Positions 28,011 through 37,936 of a stretch of 45,363 bases of DNA are shown here, in pieces (position 1 is the first letter of the stretch; every line of letters begins with the position of its first letter). The stretch is from an uncultured beta proteobacterium. GTDB lineage: Bacteria; Pseudomonadota; Gammaproteobacteria; Burkholderiales; Burkholderiaceae_C. The stretch lies in NCBI GenBank assembly GCA_903861575.1, contig CAIOUR010000184.1:1-45363 (forward strand), written 5' to 3'. The translations under genes and the position numbers were made by a program. The notes beneath the pieces are model-generated. The model was not told the DNA's origin, did not search any database, and was given only the letters and a program-made list of their open reading frames with translations.

Positions 28011-29846
28011 ATGCCATTTGTCTTGCGAAGTGTGTTGTTGCTCGGGGCCGCGCTGTCTTGCGCGCCGGCGTGGTGCGCGCACGCGTATGCGCAGTTCGGC
28101 GACATCCGCTACCTCGCCGGCTTTACCCATTTTGCGTACGTCAACCCGGACGCCCCCAAAGGCGGACAGATCGCCATGGTCGCGCCCACCCGTGCTTCCA
28201 GTTTTGACAAATACAACCCTTTCACCCTCAAAGGCACGCCGCCGCCGGGCCTGCTCAGCCTGGTTTTTGAGACCTTGCTGACCGGTAACGCCGAAGAGCC
28301 GACCACCGCCTACGGCCTGCTGGCGCAAGAGATCGCGCTGGCCCCGGACAAGCTTTCGGCCACTTTCACGCTCAACCCGCAAGCGCGCTTTCACAACGGC
28401 GAGCCGGTGCTGGCTGCTGATGTCAAGCATTCCTACGACAAGCTCATCAGCAAAGAAGCCGCGCCGCAGTTCCGCACCTATTTCAGCGAGGTCAAGGCTG
28501 TCACGGTGCTGGGTGAGCGCAGCATCCGTTTTGACTTTGTGCGTGCCAACGCCGAGCTGCCGCTGATCGTGGGCGGCATGCCGGTGTTTCCGCGCAGCTG
28601 GGGCGCGGGCAAACCGCTGGACCAGATCGTGACCGACCTGCCGATTGGCTCGGGGCCTTACCGCATCGGCAAGGTCGACTTTGGCAAAGATGTGCAGTAC
28701 GTGCGCGACCCGGCCTATTGGGGCAAAGACCTGAACGTGCGCAAAGGCATGTACAACTTTGATCGCATCGTCTACCGCCTGTACAAAGATCCCACCGCGC
28801 AACTCGAGGCCTTCAAGGCTGGCGAGTTCGACTACATCCAAGCCTTCATTGCCCGCGAATGGGCGCGTGCTTACAAGGGCAAACCCTTTGACAGTGGTCG
28901 CCTCATCAAGCGTGAGCTGCAGCACGGCAACGCGGGGGACTTTCAGGGCTTTATGTTCAACACCCGTCTTCCGAAGTTCAAGGACGTGCGCGTGCGCCAA
29001 GCCATTGAATTGGCGATGGACTATGAGTGGATGAACCGCCAACTGTTCTACAACGCCTATACCCGCGTGCGCGGCTACTTTGTCGGCAGCGACTTTGAGG
29101 CCAAAGACCTGCCCGCCCCCGACGAGATGGCGCTGCTCGAACCTTTGCGTGCGCAACTGCAGCCCGAGGTCTTCAACCAGCCGGTACCGCTACCACCCGC
29201 CACCAGCCTGGACCCGGCCTCCGGCCACACCCTGCGCGACCATCTGCGCCAGGCGCGGGACCTGCTCGCACAAGCGGGGTGGACCTACCGCGACGGCGCG
29301 CTGCGCAACGCCAAGGGCGAGGCTTTCACCCTGCAATTTTTGGATGACTCCGGCTCCATGGGCCGCGTGGTCACGCCCTATTCCAAAAACTTGGAGAAGC
29401 TGGGCTTTGCGGTCAACTACAAAGTGGTAGACCCCACCATTTTGCAAAAGCGCGTCGACGCCTTTGACTTCGAGCTGATCAGCAACCGCATCCATGGCAG
29501 CGAAGCGCCGGGCACCGAGTTGCTGGAACGCTTTGGATCCAAGGCGGCTACGGTAGAAGGTTCCAACAACATCATCGGCATCCAGGACAAAGCGGTGGAC
29601 GCGCTGCTGGACCGCGTCGTCAGCGCGCAGACCCGGCCCCAGCTGGTGGCCTCTGTCAAGGCGCTGGACCGGGTGCTGCGCCATGGCCACTACGCGGTGC
29701 CGCATTGGTATGGCAGCGTGCACCGGGTGGCCTGGCGCGCCGGGCGTTTTGAGCAACCTGCGGTCACTCCGCGCTACTACCAACCCGAAAGCTGGATCCA
29801 GTCCACCTGGTGGGCGACGCCAGCCAATTTGCGCGGGGAGCCCTGA
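28011..29846 (+). CDS. yejA: Extracellular solute-binding protein family 5 (YejA-like, oligopeptide/microcin C type)
   Basis: Signal peptide; FDKYNPFTLKGTPPPGLLSLVFETLL, first gene of a yejABEF-type order. Confidence 0.92.
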   Translation: MPFVLRSVLLLGAALSCAPAWCAHAYAQFGDIRYLAGFTHFAYVNPDAPKGGQIAMVAPTRASSFDKYNPFTLKGTPPPGLLSLVFETLLTGNAEEPTTAYGLLAQEIALAPDKLSATFTLNPQARFHNGEPVLAADVKHSYDKLISKEAAPQFRTYFSEVKAVTVLGERSIRFDFVRANAELPLIVGGMPVFPRSWGAGKPLDQIVTDLPIGSGPYRIGKVDFGKDVQYVRDPAYWGKDLNVRKGMYNFDRIVYRLYKDPTAQLEAFKAGEFDYIQAFIAREWARAYKGKPFDSGRLIKRELQHGNAGDFQGFMFNTRLPKFKDVRVRQAIELAMDYEWMNRQLFYNAYTRVRGYFVGSDFEAKDLPAPDEMALLEPLRAQLQPEVFNQPVPLPPATSLDPASGHTLRDHLRQARDLLAQAGWTYRDGALRNAKGEAFTLQFLDDSGSMGRVVTPYSKNLEKLGFAVNYKVVDPTILQKRVDAFDFELISNRIHGSEAPGTELLERFGSKAATVEGSNNIIGIQDKAVDALLDRVVSAQTRPQLVASVKALDRVLRHGHYAVPHWYGSVHRVAWRAGRFEQPAVTPRYYQPESWIQSTWWATPANLRGEP

Positions 29847-29848
29847 GC

Positions 29849-30883
29849 ATGCTGAGCTACATCGTCAAACGCCTGCTGCTGATGGTGCCCACGTTGTTGG
29901 GCGTACTGCTGGTTACCTTTGCGGTGATCCAGTTCGTACCCGGCGGGCCGGTGGAGCAAATGGTCTCGCAGCTGCAGGGCCGCGACAGCGGCGGTGAGGG
30001 CGCTGCTACCAGCGGCGCGGGTTACCGGGGCCGCCAAGGCGTGGACGCCAAGCGCATCGAAGAAATCCGTCAGCTCTATGGCTTTGACAAACCCGCGCCC
30101 GAGCGCTTCATGCAGATGCTCGGCCAGTTCGCCCGCTTCGATTTGGGCAGCAGTTTTTTCTATCCCAAAACCGTGTGGCAACTGGTGCGCGAGAAGCTGC
30201 CGGTCTCCATCAGCCTGGGGCTGTGGACGTTTTTGCTGAGCTACCTCGTATCCATACCGCTGGGTATTGCCAAGGCGGTGCGCGCCGGCACCCGCTTTGA
30301 CACCTGGACCAGCCTGCTGGTGCTGGTGGGTTATGCGATTCCTGGCTTTGTGCTGGGCGTGGCGCTGCTGGTGGTGTTTGGCGGGCAGTTGCAATGGTTC
30401 CCGCTGCGCGGCCTGACCTCAGGCAATTGGGAGACGCTGAGCTGGGTTGCCAAAGTCACCGACTACCTGTGGCATATCACCTTACCGGTCACGGCCAGCG
30501 TGTTGGGTGCGTTTGCGGTCACCACCATCCTGACTAAAAACGCGTTTCTGGAGGAGATTGGCAAGCAGTACGTTTTGACCGCCCGCGCCAAAGGCTTGAG
30601 CGAAGGCCGCGTGCTATGGAAGCATGTGCTGCGCAATGCGCTCATCCCGCTGGTCACCGGGTTCCCGGCGGCGTTTGTGGGGGCGTTTTTTACCGGCTCG
30701 CTATTGATTGAAACCCTGTTCTCGCTCGATGGCTTGGGGCTCTTGAGTTACGAGAGCGTGATGCGGCGCGACTATCCCGTGGTCTTGGGCACGCTGTATT
30801 TGTTCACGCTGATGGGTCTGGTGACCAAGCTGATCAGTGACCTGTGCTACCTGTGGGTGGACCCGCGCGTGAAGTTCGAATGA
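29849..30883 (+). CDS. yejB: ABC transporter permease (YejB-like)
   Basis: LSYIVKRLLLMVPTLLGVLLVTFAVIQFVPGGPVEQ; BPD permease signature near EEIGKQYVLTARAKGLSEGRVLWKHVLRNALIP. Confidence 0.94.
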   Translation: MLSYIVKRLLLMVPTLLGVLLVTFAVIQFVPGGPVEQMVSQLQGRDSGGEGAATSGAGYRGRQGVDAKRIEEIRQLYGFDKPAPERFMQMLGQFARFDLGSSFFYPKTVWQLVREKLPVSISLGLWTFLLSYLVSIPLGIAKAVRAGTRFDTWTSLLVLVGYAIPGFVLGVALLVVFGGQLQWFPLRGLTSGNWETLSWVAKVTDYLWHITLPVTASVLGAFAVTTILTKNAFLEEIGKQYVLTARAKGLSEGRVLWKHVLRNALIPLVTGFPAAFVGAFFTGSLLIETLFSLDGLGLLSYESVMRRDYPVVLGTLYLFTLMGLVTKLISDLCYLWVDPRVKFE

Positions 30884-31944
30884 GCGCGCCGCCCGTCTCT
30901 GTTGCTGTGTCCTTGTCGCCCACCCGACGCGCCTGGCGGCGTTTCCGTGCGCACCGTCTGGGCTTTGCCAGTTTGGTGCTGTTTGTGGCGCTGTTTGCGT
31001 TGAGCTTGGTGGCCGAGTTGGTCTCCAATGACAAGCCGCTGCTGGTGCGTTATGAGGGTCAGTGGTTTGTGCCCATCGTCCACAACCCGCCCGAGACCGC
31101 TTTCGGTGGCGATTTCGCCAGCCCCACGGATTTTCTGGACCCCTTCATTCGCCAGCAACTCGCCCGCCCGGGCAATTGGGCTGTGTACCCGCCCAACCCG
31201 TACCACCACAGCACGCTCAACTACTTTGCCAAACAGCCTAACCCGGCTGCGCCCTCGGCGGACAACTGGCTGGGAACCGACGACCGGGGTCGCGACCTGC
31301 TGGCGCGTTTGCTCTACGGCTTTCGCGTGTCCATTTTGTTTGCGCTGGTGCTCACCATTTCGGGCACGCTGCTGGGCGTGGCCACGGGCGCGGTGCAGGG
31401 CTATTTTGTCGGCAAGACCGATCTGGCCATGCAGCGCTTCATCGAAGTCTGGAGCGCCATGCCCGAGCTGTATTTGCTCATCATTTTTTCTGCTTTGTTC
31501 GAACCCAGCGTGAGCCTGTTGTTAGTGCTGCTGAGCCTGTTTGGCTGGATGGGTTTGTCGGACTATGTGCGCGCCGAGTTTTTGCGCAACCGCCAGCTGG
31601 ATTACGTGCGCGCTGCTCGGGCTTTGGGCCTCTCCAACGGACACATCATCTGGCGCCACGTGCTGCCTAACAGCCTGACACCGGTTGTCACCTTCTTGCC
31701 TTTTCGCATGAGCGCGGCCATTCTGGCGCTCACCAGCCTGGACTTTCTGGGCCTGGGCGTGCCGCCCGGAACGCCGAGCCTGGGCGAGCTGCTCGCGCAG
31801 GGCAAAAGCAATATCGACGCGTGGTGGATTTCGCTCTCTACGTTCGGCGTGCTGGTTGTCACCCTGCTGCTACTGACCTTTATGGGCGAAGCCCTGCGCG
31901 ACGCGCTGGACCCGCGCCAGATCAACCGGGAGCCCGGCGCATGA
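30880..31944 (+). CDS. yejE: ABC transporter permease (YejE-like)
   Basis: LGTDDRGRDLLARLLYGFRVSILFAL; LDYVRAARALGLSNGHIIWRHVLPNSLTP; overlaps yejB by 4 nt. Confidence 0.94.
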   Translation: MSAPPVSVAVSLSPTRRAWRRFRAHRLGFASLVLFVALFALSLVAELVSNDKPLLVRYEGQWFVPIVHNPPETAFGGDFASPTDFLDPFIRQQLARPGNWAVYPPNPYHHSTLNYFAKQPNPAAPSADNWLGTDDRGRDLLARLLYGFRVSILFALVLTISGTLLGVATGAVQGYFVGKTDLAMQRFIEVWSAMPELYLLIIFSALFEPSVSLLLVLLSLFGWMGLSDYVRAEFLRNRQLDYVRAARALGLSNGHIIWRHVLPNSLTPVVTFLPFRMSAAILALTSLDFLGLGVPPGTPSLGELLAQGKSNIDAWWISLSTFGVLVVTLLLLTFMGEALRDALDPRQINREPGA

Positions 31945-33524
31945 GCGCGCTGCTTTCTTTGCGCGACTTGCGTGTGTCCTTTGGTGCGCGCGAGGTGGTG
32001 CATGGCCTGAGCCTGGACATAGCGCTTGGCGAAAAGCTGGCTCTGGTGGGCGAGTCCGGCTCGGGCAAAACCGTCTCGGCGCTGGCTTTGTTGGGGCTGG
32101 CGCGCGGGGCGCGGGTGTCGGGCCAGGCTTTGTGGGGCGGGAGCGATCTGCTCACGCTCGCGCAGCCCGCCATGGAGGCCGTGCGCGGCAGCGAGATCGC
32201 CATGATTTTCCAGGAGCCCATGACGGCGCTCAACCCGCTGTTCACAGTGGGGGAGCAAATTGCCGAAGTGCTGCAATGGAAAACCGGTCTCTCGCGCAGC
32301 GCCGCCTGGAACCGCGCCGTGGAGTTATTGGCGGACACCGGCATCACCGAGCCCGCGCGCCGCGCCGCCGCCTACCCGCACCAAATCAGCGGCGGCCAAC
32401 GCCAGCGCGCCATGATCGCCATGGCGCTGGCCTGTGCGCCCAAACTGCTGCTCGCCGATGAGCCCACCACCGCGCTAGACGTCGCATTGCGCGGGCAAAT
32501 TTTGGATTTGCTCGACAGCCTGCAAGCCCGCCACGGCATGGCCGTGCTGCTCATCACGCACGACCTCAACATCGTGCGCCGCTTTGCCGATCGCGTCGCC
32601 GTCATGGAGGAAGGCCATCTGGTCGAGCAAGGCGTGGTGGACCAGGTGCTTGCCAACCCGCAGCACAGCTACACCCGCCGCCTGGTGGGCAGCATTCCGG
32701 TGCGCAAGGTGCCTGCTTTGCAGCCAGACGCGCCGGTGTTGCTGGAGGCGCAGGCCCTGCGCGTGAGCTACCCCATCCCGCTGCCGGGCTGGCGCGGTTG
32801 GTGGCGCAAGGGCACGTTTGTGGCCGTCAAAGGCGCGGACCTGTCGCTGCACCAGGGCGAAACGCTGGCAGTGATGGGCGAGTCCGGCTCGGGTAAATCC
32901 ACGCTGGCCTTGGCCGCGCTGGGCTTGCTGCCGCACGGCGGCACGCTGCGCGTGTTGGGCCAGGCTTGGAGCGGCAGCCCGACCACTGATCTGCCCTTGC
33001 GCCGTGCGGTGCAAGTGGTGTTCCAGGATCCGTTCTCATCGCTGTCGCCGCGCATGAGCGTGGGCGACATCGTGGGCGAAGGCCTGCGTCTGCACGCCCC
33101 CGAACTCAGCCCTTCGCAGCGCAACACCCGCGTCGTCCGGGCCTTGGATGAAGTCGGCTTGCGCGAAGCCGAATTCCCCGGCCTGTTGGCGCGCTACCCG
33201 CACGAGTTTTCCGGCGGCCAGCGCCAGCGCCTGGCCATTGCCCGCGCCTTGGTGATTGAGCCGCGCCTGCTGGTGCTAGACGAGCCCACCAGCGCGCTCG
33301 ATGTCTCCATCCAAAAACAGGTGCTCGACCTGCTGCAAGACCTGCAAGCCCGCCGGGGTTTGAGCTATCTGCTCATTACCCACGACGTTGCCGTGGTCCG
33401 CGCCATGGCCCACACCGTGCTGGTGATGAAAGACGGTGCGGTGATCGAGGCGGGCAGCGTGGACGATGTGCTCACCCGGCCTCGGGAGGCGTACACGCGG
33501 GAGTTGGTGGAAGGATCCGGGTAG
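31941..33524 (+). CDS. yejF: ABC transporter duplicated ATP-binding protein (YejF-like)
   Basis: Two Walker A ([21 protein letters not shown]), two LSGG-type ([18 protein letters not shown]) motifs; overlaps yejE by 4 nt. Confidence 0.95.
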   Translation: MSALLSLRDLRVSFGAREVVHGLSLDIALGEKLALVGESGSGKTVSALALLGLARGARVSGQALWGGSDLLTLAQPAMEAVRGSEIAMIFQEPMTALNPLFTVGEQIAEVLQWKTGLSRSAAWNRAVELLADTGITEPARRAAAYPHQISGGQRQRAMIAMALACAPKLLLADEPTTALDVALRGQILDLLDSLQARHGMAVLLITHDLNIVRRFADRVAVMEEGHLVEQGVVDQVLANPQHSYTRRLVGSIPVRKVPALQPDAPVLLEAQALRVSYPIPLPGWRGWWRKGTFVAVKGADLSLHQGETLAVMGESGSGKSTLALAALGLLPHGGTLRVLGQAWSGSPTTDLPLRRAVQVVFQDPFSSLSPRMSVGDIVGEGLRLHAPELSPSQRNTRVVRALDEVGLREAEFPGLLARYPHEFSGGQRQRLAIARALVIEPRLLVLDEPTSALDVSIQKQVLDLLQDLQARRGLSYLLITHDVAVVRAMAHTVLVMKDGAVIEAGSVDDVLTRPREAYTRELVEGSG

Positions 33525-33560
33525 CGAGGGTACGGTTGAGCCTGCGGTGCGCGGTCGAAT

Positions 33561-34013
33561 TTAAGCCTCCGGCGCGATCACCCCTTTTTTCAAGATAAAG
33601 CACCCGTAAAAGCGCCGCTCGCTGGTGGCGATCACGGCGTAAGCTTTTTTCGCCTGCTCGTAAAAAGCCATGCGTTCTACCGAGCCCATCGGCCAGCTGC
33701 GACCTTCCGCTTGGTCGATTAGGGCCTGTACCTCAGTCTGAATCGCCGGAAGTGCCATGGGGTTACCCACCACTTCCATGCGCACAACCGGCGCGTCCAC
33801 GAAGGTGTCGAGCGGGAAGACGGAAAGGACCGCGCGAACCGCTTGCGGAACGTCTGCACCGTCCAGCCGCAGGACTTTGCCAACGGTGGTGTGGCGCGCG
33901 ACCGAGTCGGCTGGGAAGTTGGCGTCCGCGATCACCAGATCATCGCCGTGGCCCATGGCGCACAGGGTGGCGAGCACGTCGGCGTGCAGCAGGGGGTCAA
34001 TGCCTTTGAGCAT
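33561..34013 (-). CDS. RbsD/FucU family protein (L-fucose mutarotase-like)
   Basis: MLKGIDPLLHADVLATLCAMGHGDDLVIADANFPA motif. Confidence 0.93.
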   Translation of the reverse strand: MLKGIDPLLHADVLATLCAMGHGDDLVIADANFPADSVARHTTVGKVLRLDGADVPQAVRAVLSVFPLDTFVDAPVVRMEVVGNPMALPAIQTEVQALIDQAEGRSWPMGSVERMAFYEQAKKAYAVIATSERRFYGCFILKKGVIAPEA

Positions 34014-34016
34014 GGT

Positions 34017-35066
34017 TCAGTTGGGCCGTTGGTCGGTGCTGGGGCGTTTCCACAGATTGATGCCGCCGTCTACCGCGTGCTGGTCGATGGCCGCTAATTC
34101 TGCGGTGGAGAAGTCCAGATTGCGCAATGCTCCGGCTAGTTCTGAAATTTGCGACGCTTTGCTGGCGCCGATGAGCGCTGTGGTCACGCGCGGGTCGCGT
34201 AGCACCCAGGCGGTGGCCATTTGCGCCAGGCTTTGGCCACGGGCTTTGGCGATCTCGTTGAGTGCGCGCACATGGCGCAGGTTCTGTTCGGTCAAATGGT
34301 CGGCCGTGAACGAACCGCCGCCCGGGCGGTTGATGCGAGCTTCTGCGGGCACGCCGTTCAGGTACTTGTCGGTCAGCAAGCCCTGCGCCAGGCAGCTGAA
34401 GGCGATGCACCCGGTTCCGGTGTCCGCCAAGGTGTCGAGCAGCTCGTCTTCAATCCAGCGGTTGAGCAGGCTGTAGGACGGTTGGTGGATCAGCGCCTTG
34501 ATGCCCATGCTTTTCAGAATCGCCGTGGCTTCGCGGGTCTTGCCCGCCGAGTAGCTGCTGATGCCCACATACAGCGCTTTGCCTTGCTGCACGGCGGTGG
34601 CCAGCGCGCCCATGGTTTCTTCCAGCGGGGTGTCGGGGTCGAAGCGGTGGCTGTAAAAAATGTCCACATATTCCAGGCCCATGCGCTGCAGGCTTTGGTC
34701 CAGGCTGGCCAGCACGTATTTGCGCGAGCCGCCACCTTGGCCGTACGGGCCGGGCCACATGTCCCAGCCGGCTTTGCTGGAGATGATCAGCTCGTCGCGG
34801 TAGGGCTTGAAGTCGCGCCGCATGTGCTCACCAAAGTTGATTTCGGCGCTGCCGTAGGGCGGGCCGTAGTTGTTGGCCAGGTCAAAGTGGGTGATGCCCA
34901 GATCAAACGCGGTGCGCAGCATCTCGCGCTGGGTTTGCATGGGCGTGGTGTCGCCGAAGTTGTGCCACAGGCCCAGGGTGATGGCGGGGAGTTGCAGTCC
35001 GCTGTTGCCGCAGCGGCGGTAGGGCATGCGGCCGTCGTAGCGGTCCGGGTCGGCTTGGTAGGTCAT
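34017..35066 (-). CDS. Aldo/keto reductase (YghZ / L-glyceraldehyde 3-phosphate reductase-like)
   Basis: MPYRRCGNSGLQLPAITLGLWHNFGD, FDLANNYGPPYGSAEINFG, LIISSKAGWDMWPGPYGQGGGSRKYVLASLDQSL. Confidence 0.93.
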   Translation of the reverse strand: MTYQADPDRYDGRMPYRRCGNSGLQLPAITLGLWHNFGDTTPMQTQREMLRTAFDLGITHFDLANNYGPPYGSAEINFGEHMRRDFKPYRDELIISSKAGWDMWPGPYGQGGGSRKYVLASLDQSLQRMGLEYVDIFYSHRFDPDTPLEETMGALATAVQQGKALYVGISSYSAGKTREATAILKSMGIKALIHQPSYSLLNRWIEDELLDTLADTGTGCIAFSCLAQGLLTDKYLNGVPAEARINRPGGGSFTADHLTEQNLRHVRALNEIAKARGQSLAQMATAWVLRDPRVTTALIGASKASQISELAGALRNLDFSTAELAAIDQHAVDGGINLWKRPSTDQRPN

Positions 35067-35153
35067 GGTGGGCGTCGGGGTGTATCTAAGAAAAAAGAGT
35101 GCGCCAAAAAGCACGCGGGGCATTGTCGCCGCCTTTTGGGGTGCGAGGCCGCT

Positions 35154-37892
35154 TCAGGCGGCGGGTACGCCAAACACCGCTGTCCACAACGCCAATCCGG
35201 CTGCGCGGGCATCGCTGCTGTCCTGCCAGTCCCAGTGCGTGGCTTCCTCGTTCAGGCGGGTGCTGTGTTGTACCTGCCGCAGGGCGCGGTAGGCAACGGC
35301 GGCGTTATCGCCGACAGCATCTCCCAACAGGCCCGCGCTTTGCGCAGCCTGCAGCAGCGCGATGTTGCCGCTGTTGGCGCGCAGCGCCGGGTGGGCTTGG
35401 CTGTAGGCTAGCACTAGAAACTGCACCGCAAATTCGATATCGACCATACCGCCGGGGCTGTGTTTCACGTCAAATACCTGCGCTTTGGTGGGGTGGCCGG
35501 CGCGCACGCGTTCGCGCATGGCGTGAATTTCTTGGCGCAAAGCATGTTGGTCGCGCGGACTGGTGATGACACCGGTGCGCACCGCGTCAAAGCGCGCTTG
35601 CAGCGCGGGGCTGCCGATTACGCAGCGTGCCCGGGTCATGGCTTGGTGCTCCCAGGTCCAGGCGGTGTTGGAGCCACGCTGCTGCTGGTAATCGGCGTAC
35701 GCGGCAAAGCGGCTGACCAGGAGCCCGGCGTTCCCGTTGGGGCGCAAGGCGGTGTCAATTTCGTACAGGTCGCCTTCGCTGGTTTTCACCGTGAGCCAGT
35801 TGATGACTTTGCGCACCAGCGCCGCATACATCTCGCCCGCGTTGTCGTCCACGTCGTCGTACACAAACACCAGGTCCAGGTCGCTGCCATAACCAAGCTC
35901 TTTGCCACCGAGCTTGCCGTAAGCGATGACCGCGATGTCAGGCGGACTTTGGTGTGCGTTTTTGAGGCGCCGCCAGCACCAGTTCAGCGCCAGCGACAGC
36001 ACGGCTTCGGCCAGGGCGCTGAGGTCATCAGCCACTTGCTCGACGCTGATGCGCCCCTCCAAATCCCGCGCCAGCGTACGAAAGACTTCGGCATGGTGGG
36101 CGCGGCGCAGGAGGTTGAGTAGCGATTCCTCATCGTCTTGCCCGCTGGCACGCAGATGGGTGTAGCGGCCCTCCAGTTCGCGGGTGAAAGCGGCGGCCTC
36201 AAAGCGTTCGTCGAGCATGCTGACGGTGGCGAGCTCGTCGATGACGCCTGGATGCTTGAGCAGATAACGCGCTGGCCAGCGCGCCGCACCCAGCAGACGC
36301 AGCAGACGGGCGTGCACACGGGGGCGTTCGAGCAGCAGCGCCAGGTAGCTCTCCCGGCGCAATATGGATTCCATCCAATCCAGCAAGGCCACGCAGCCGG
36401 TGACGCTGGCCTCGCCCTCACGCAGCCATTCCACCGTGCGCAGCAACAGCCGCCACAGCCGCTCGCGGGCGTCGTCGCGCAAGGCGGCTACGCGTGGGCT
36501 TGTGCGCCACAGTGCCAGTCGGGTGTGCAGGTCGGCGTGCGCGTGCGCGTCGAGCATGGCCAGCAGTTGCTCCAGTCCGCCGTGTGCGGAAGACGCCGGG
36601 ACCGGTGTGCCCGTCGCAGGCGGTTCGCCGCTGCCGCCCAGCAGCCCGTCGAATTCTTTGGCAACCCGCTCGCGGTGTTGGTGCAAAGCAACCGCTAGCG
36701 CCGCGCTGTCGGCTAAACCGAGGCTGCGTGCGATCCACTGCAAATCAGCCGCGTCGGTAGGCAGAACATGGGTTTGCTGGTCGTCCAGGTATTGAATCCG
36801 GTGCTCTACTTGCCGCAAAAAAACATAGGCCTGCCCCAGCTCCAGCGCCGTGTCCGCAGGCAGCAGCCGCGCCGTAGCCAGGCGTTGTAGGGCGCTGAGC
36901 GTGGGGCGGGTTCGCAGCTCGGGGAACTGTCCGCCACGCACAACTTGCAGCAGTTGCACGATGAACTCAATTTCGCGAATGCCGCCACGCGACAGCTTGA
37001 CATCGTTGGCGCGCTGCGGGTTGGCGGCGCTGCGTTGCGCAGCGTGATCGCGGATTTGGCGATGGAGCACACGTAGCGCGTCGAACACGCTGTAGTCCAA
37101 GTAGCGGCGAAAAACAAAGGGTGTGACCAGTGCGCGTAAAGCCCGCGCGCAGGGCGAGCCGATCGCCGCTTGCGGGGCGACCACGCGCGCCTTGAGCCAG
37201 GCCAGGCGTTCCCATTCGCGGCCCTGGATTTGGAAATAGTCTTCCAGCGCACCCAGCGAGATCGCATTCGGCCCGGAGTTGCCGTTGGGCCGCAGCGCCA
37301 GATCCACGCGGAACACAAAGCCGTGCTCAGTCACGCTGCCGATCAGGCTTTGCATGGCGCGCACCAATTTGCCAAAGTATTCCTGGGTGCTGATGACGCC
37401 GCGCGGCTGGCCTCCGGGCTGTGCCACGCCAGCAGTCTGGCCGTCGCTGTCGAAAACGTAAATCAAATCGATGTCGCTGGACACATTGAGCTCACGTGCG
37501 CCGAGCTTGCCCATGCCCAGAATGCACAGGCCTGCGGGTGCGCCCTCTTGGTTCAGCGGAGCGCCATGTTGTGCGCGCAGTTCGCCGTCCGCATGTTGGT
37601 AGGCCGCGTCCAGCGTGAGTTCGGCCAGATCGGTCATGGCTTGGGTGACGCCTGCCAGGGGCAGCACTTGCGCGCAGTCCATGGTGAGCAGGCGCTCCAG
37701 CACCAATTGGCGGGTGATACGCAGGGCTGCTGCGGGGTCGCTCGGCGTGTTTCCCAACAGGGTGTGTAACAGCAGGCTTTGCGCATTCCGCGTGGGAGGT
37801 CCGGCGGGTAGCAGCGCCAGCTCTTCGGCATAGCGGCGGCGCAGCCGCTGGGCCAGCCTGGAATGGTTGTCGTCAGACGCCGCAGGGTTCAT
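35154..37892 (-). CDS. glnE: Bifunctional glutamine synthetase adenylyltransferase/adenylyl-removing enzyme
   Basis: 912 aa; duplicated nucleotidyltransferase motifs GMGKLGARELNVSSDIDLIYVFD and GKLGGKELGYGSDLDLVFVYDD. Confidence 0.97.
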   Translation of the reverse strand: MNPAASDDNHSRLAQRLRRRYAEELALLPAGPPTRNAQSLLLHTLLGNTPSDPAAALRITRQLVLERLLTMDCAQVLPLAGVTQAMTDLAELTLDAAYQHADGELRAQHGAPLNQEGAPAGLCILGMGKLGARELNVSSDIDLIYVFDSDGQTAGVAQPGGQPRGVISTQEYFGKLVRAMQSLIGSVTEHGFVFRVDLALRPNGNSGPNAISLGALEDYFQIQGREWERLAWLKARVVAPQAAIGSPCARALRALVTPFVFRRYLDYSVFDALRVLHRQIRDHAAQRSAANPQRANDVKLSRGGIREIEFIVQLLQVVRGGQFPELRTRPTLSALQRLATARLLPADTALELGQAYVFLRQVEHRIQYLDDQQTHVLPTDAADLQWIARSLGLADSAALAVALHQHRERVAKEFDGLLGGSGEPPATGTPVPASSAHGGLEQLLAMLDAHAHADLHTRLALWRTSPRVAALRDDARERLWRLLLRTVEWLREGEASVTGCVALLDWMESILRRESYLALLLERPRVHARLLRLLGAARWPARYLLKHPGVIDELATVSMLDERFEAAAFTRELEGRYTHLRASGQDDEESLLNLLRRAHHAEVFRTLARDLEGRISVEQVADDLSALAEAVLSLALNWCWRRLKNAHQSPPDIAVIAYGKLGGKELGYGSDLDLVFVYDDVDDNAGEMYAALVRKVINWLTVKTSEGDLYEIDTALRPNGNAGLLVSRFAAYADYQQQRGSNTAWTWEHQAMTRARCVIGSPALQARFDAVRTGVITSPRDQHALRQEIHAMRERVRAGHPTKAQVFDVKHSPGGMVDIEFAVQFLVLAYSQAHPALRANSGNIALLQAAQSAGLLGDAVGDNAAVAYRALRQVQHSTRLNEEATHWDWQDSSDARAAGLALWTAVFGVPAA

Positions 37893-37936
37893 GGCAAGGG
37901 AACATAATCAATGGCACGGCTTATTACGCATTGACA

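Noticed and set aside
27915-29156. 413-aa minus-strand ORF opposite yejA
   Set aside because: Antisense shadow of a clear solute-binding protein gene
28011-33524. Four-gene ABC transporter considered as a microcin C immunity/uptake or novel peptide system
   Set aside because: Standard yejABEF order with normal motifs; no biosynthetic or small precursor gene seen nearby
34221-35411. 396-aa plus-strand ORF opposite the aldo/keto reductase
   Set aside because: Val/Gly/Ala-rich antisense frame without motifs; crosses the glnE stop region
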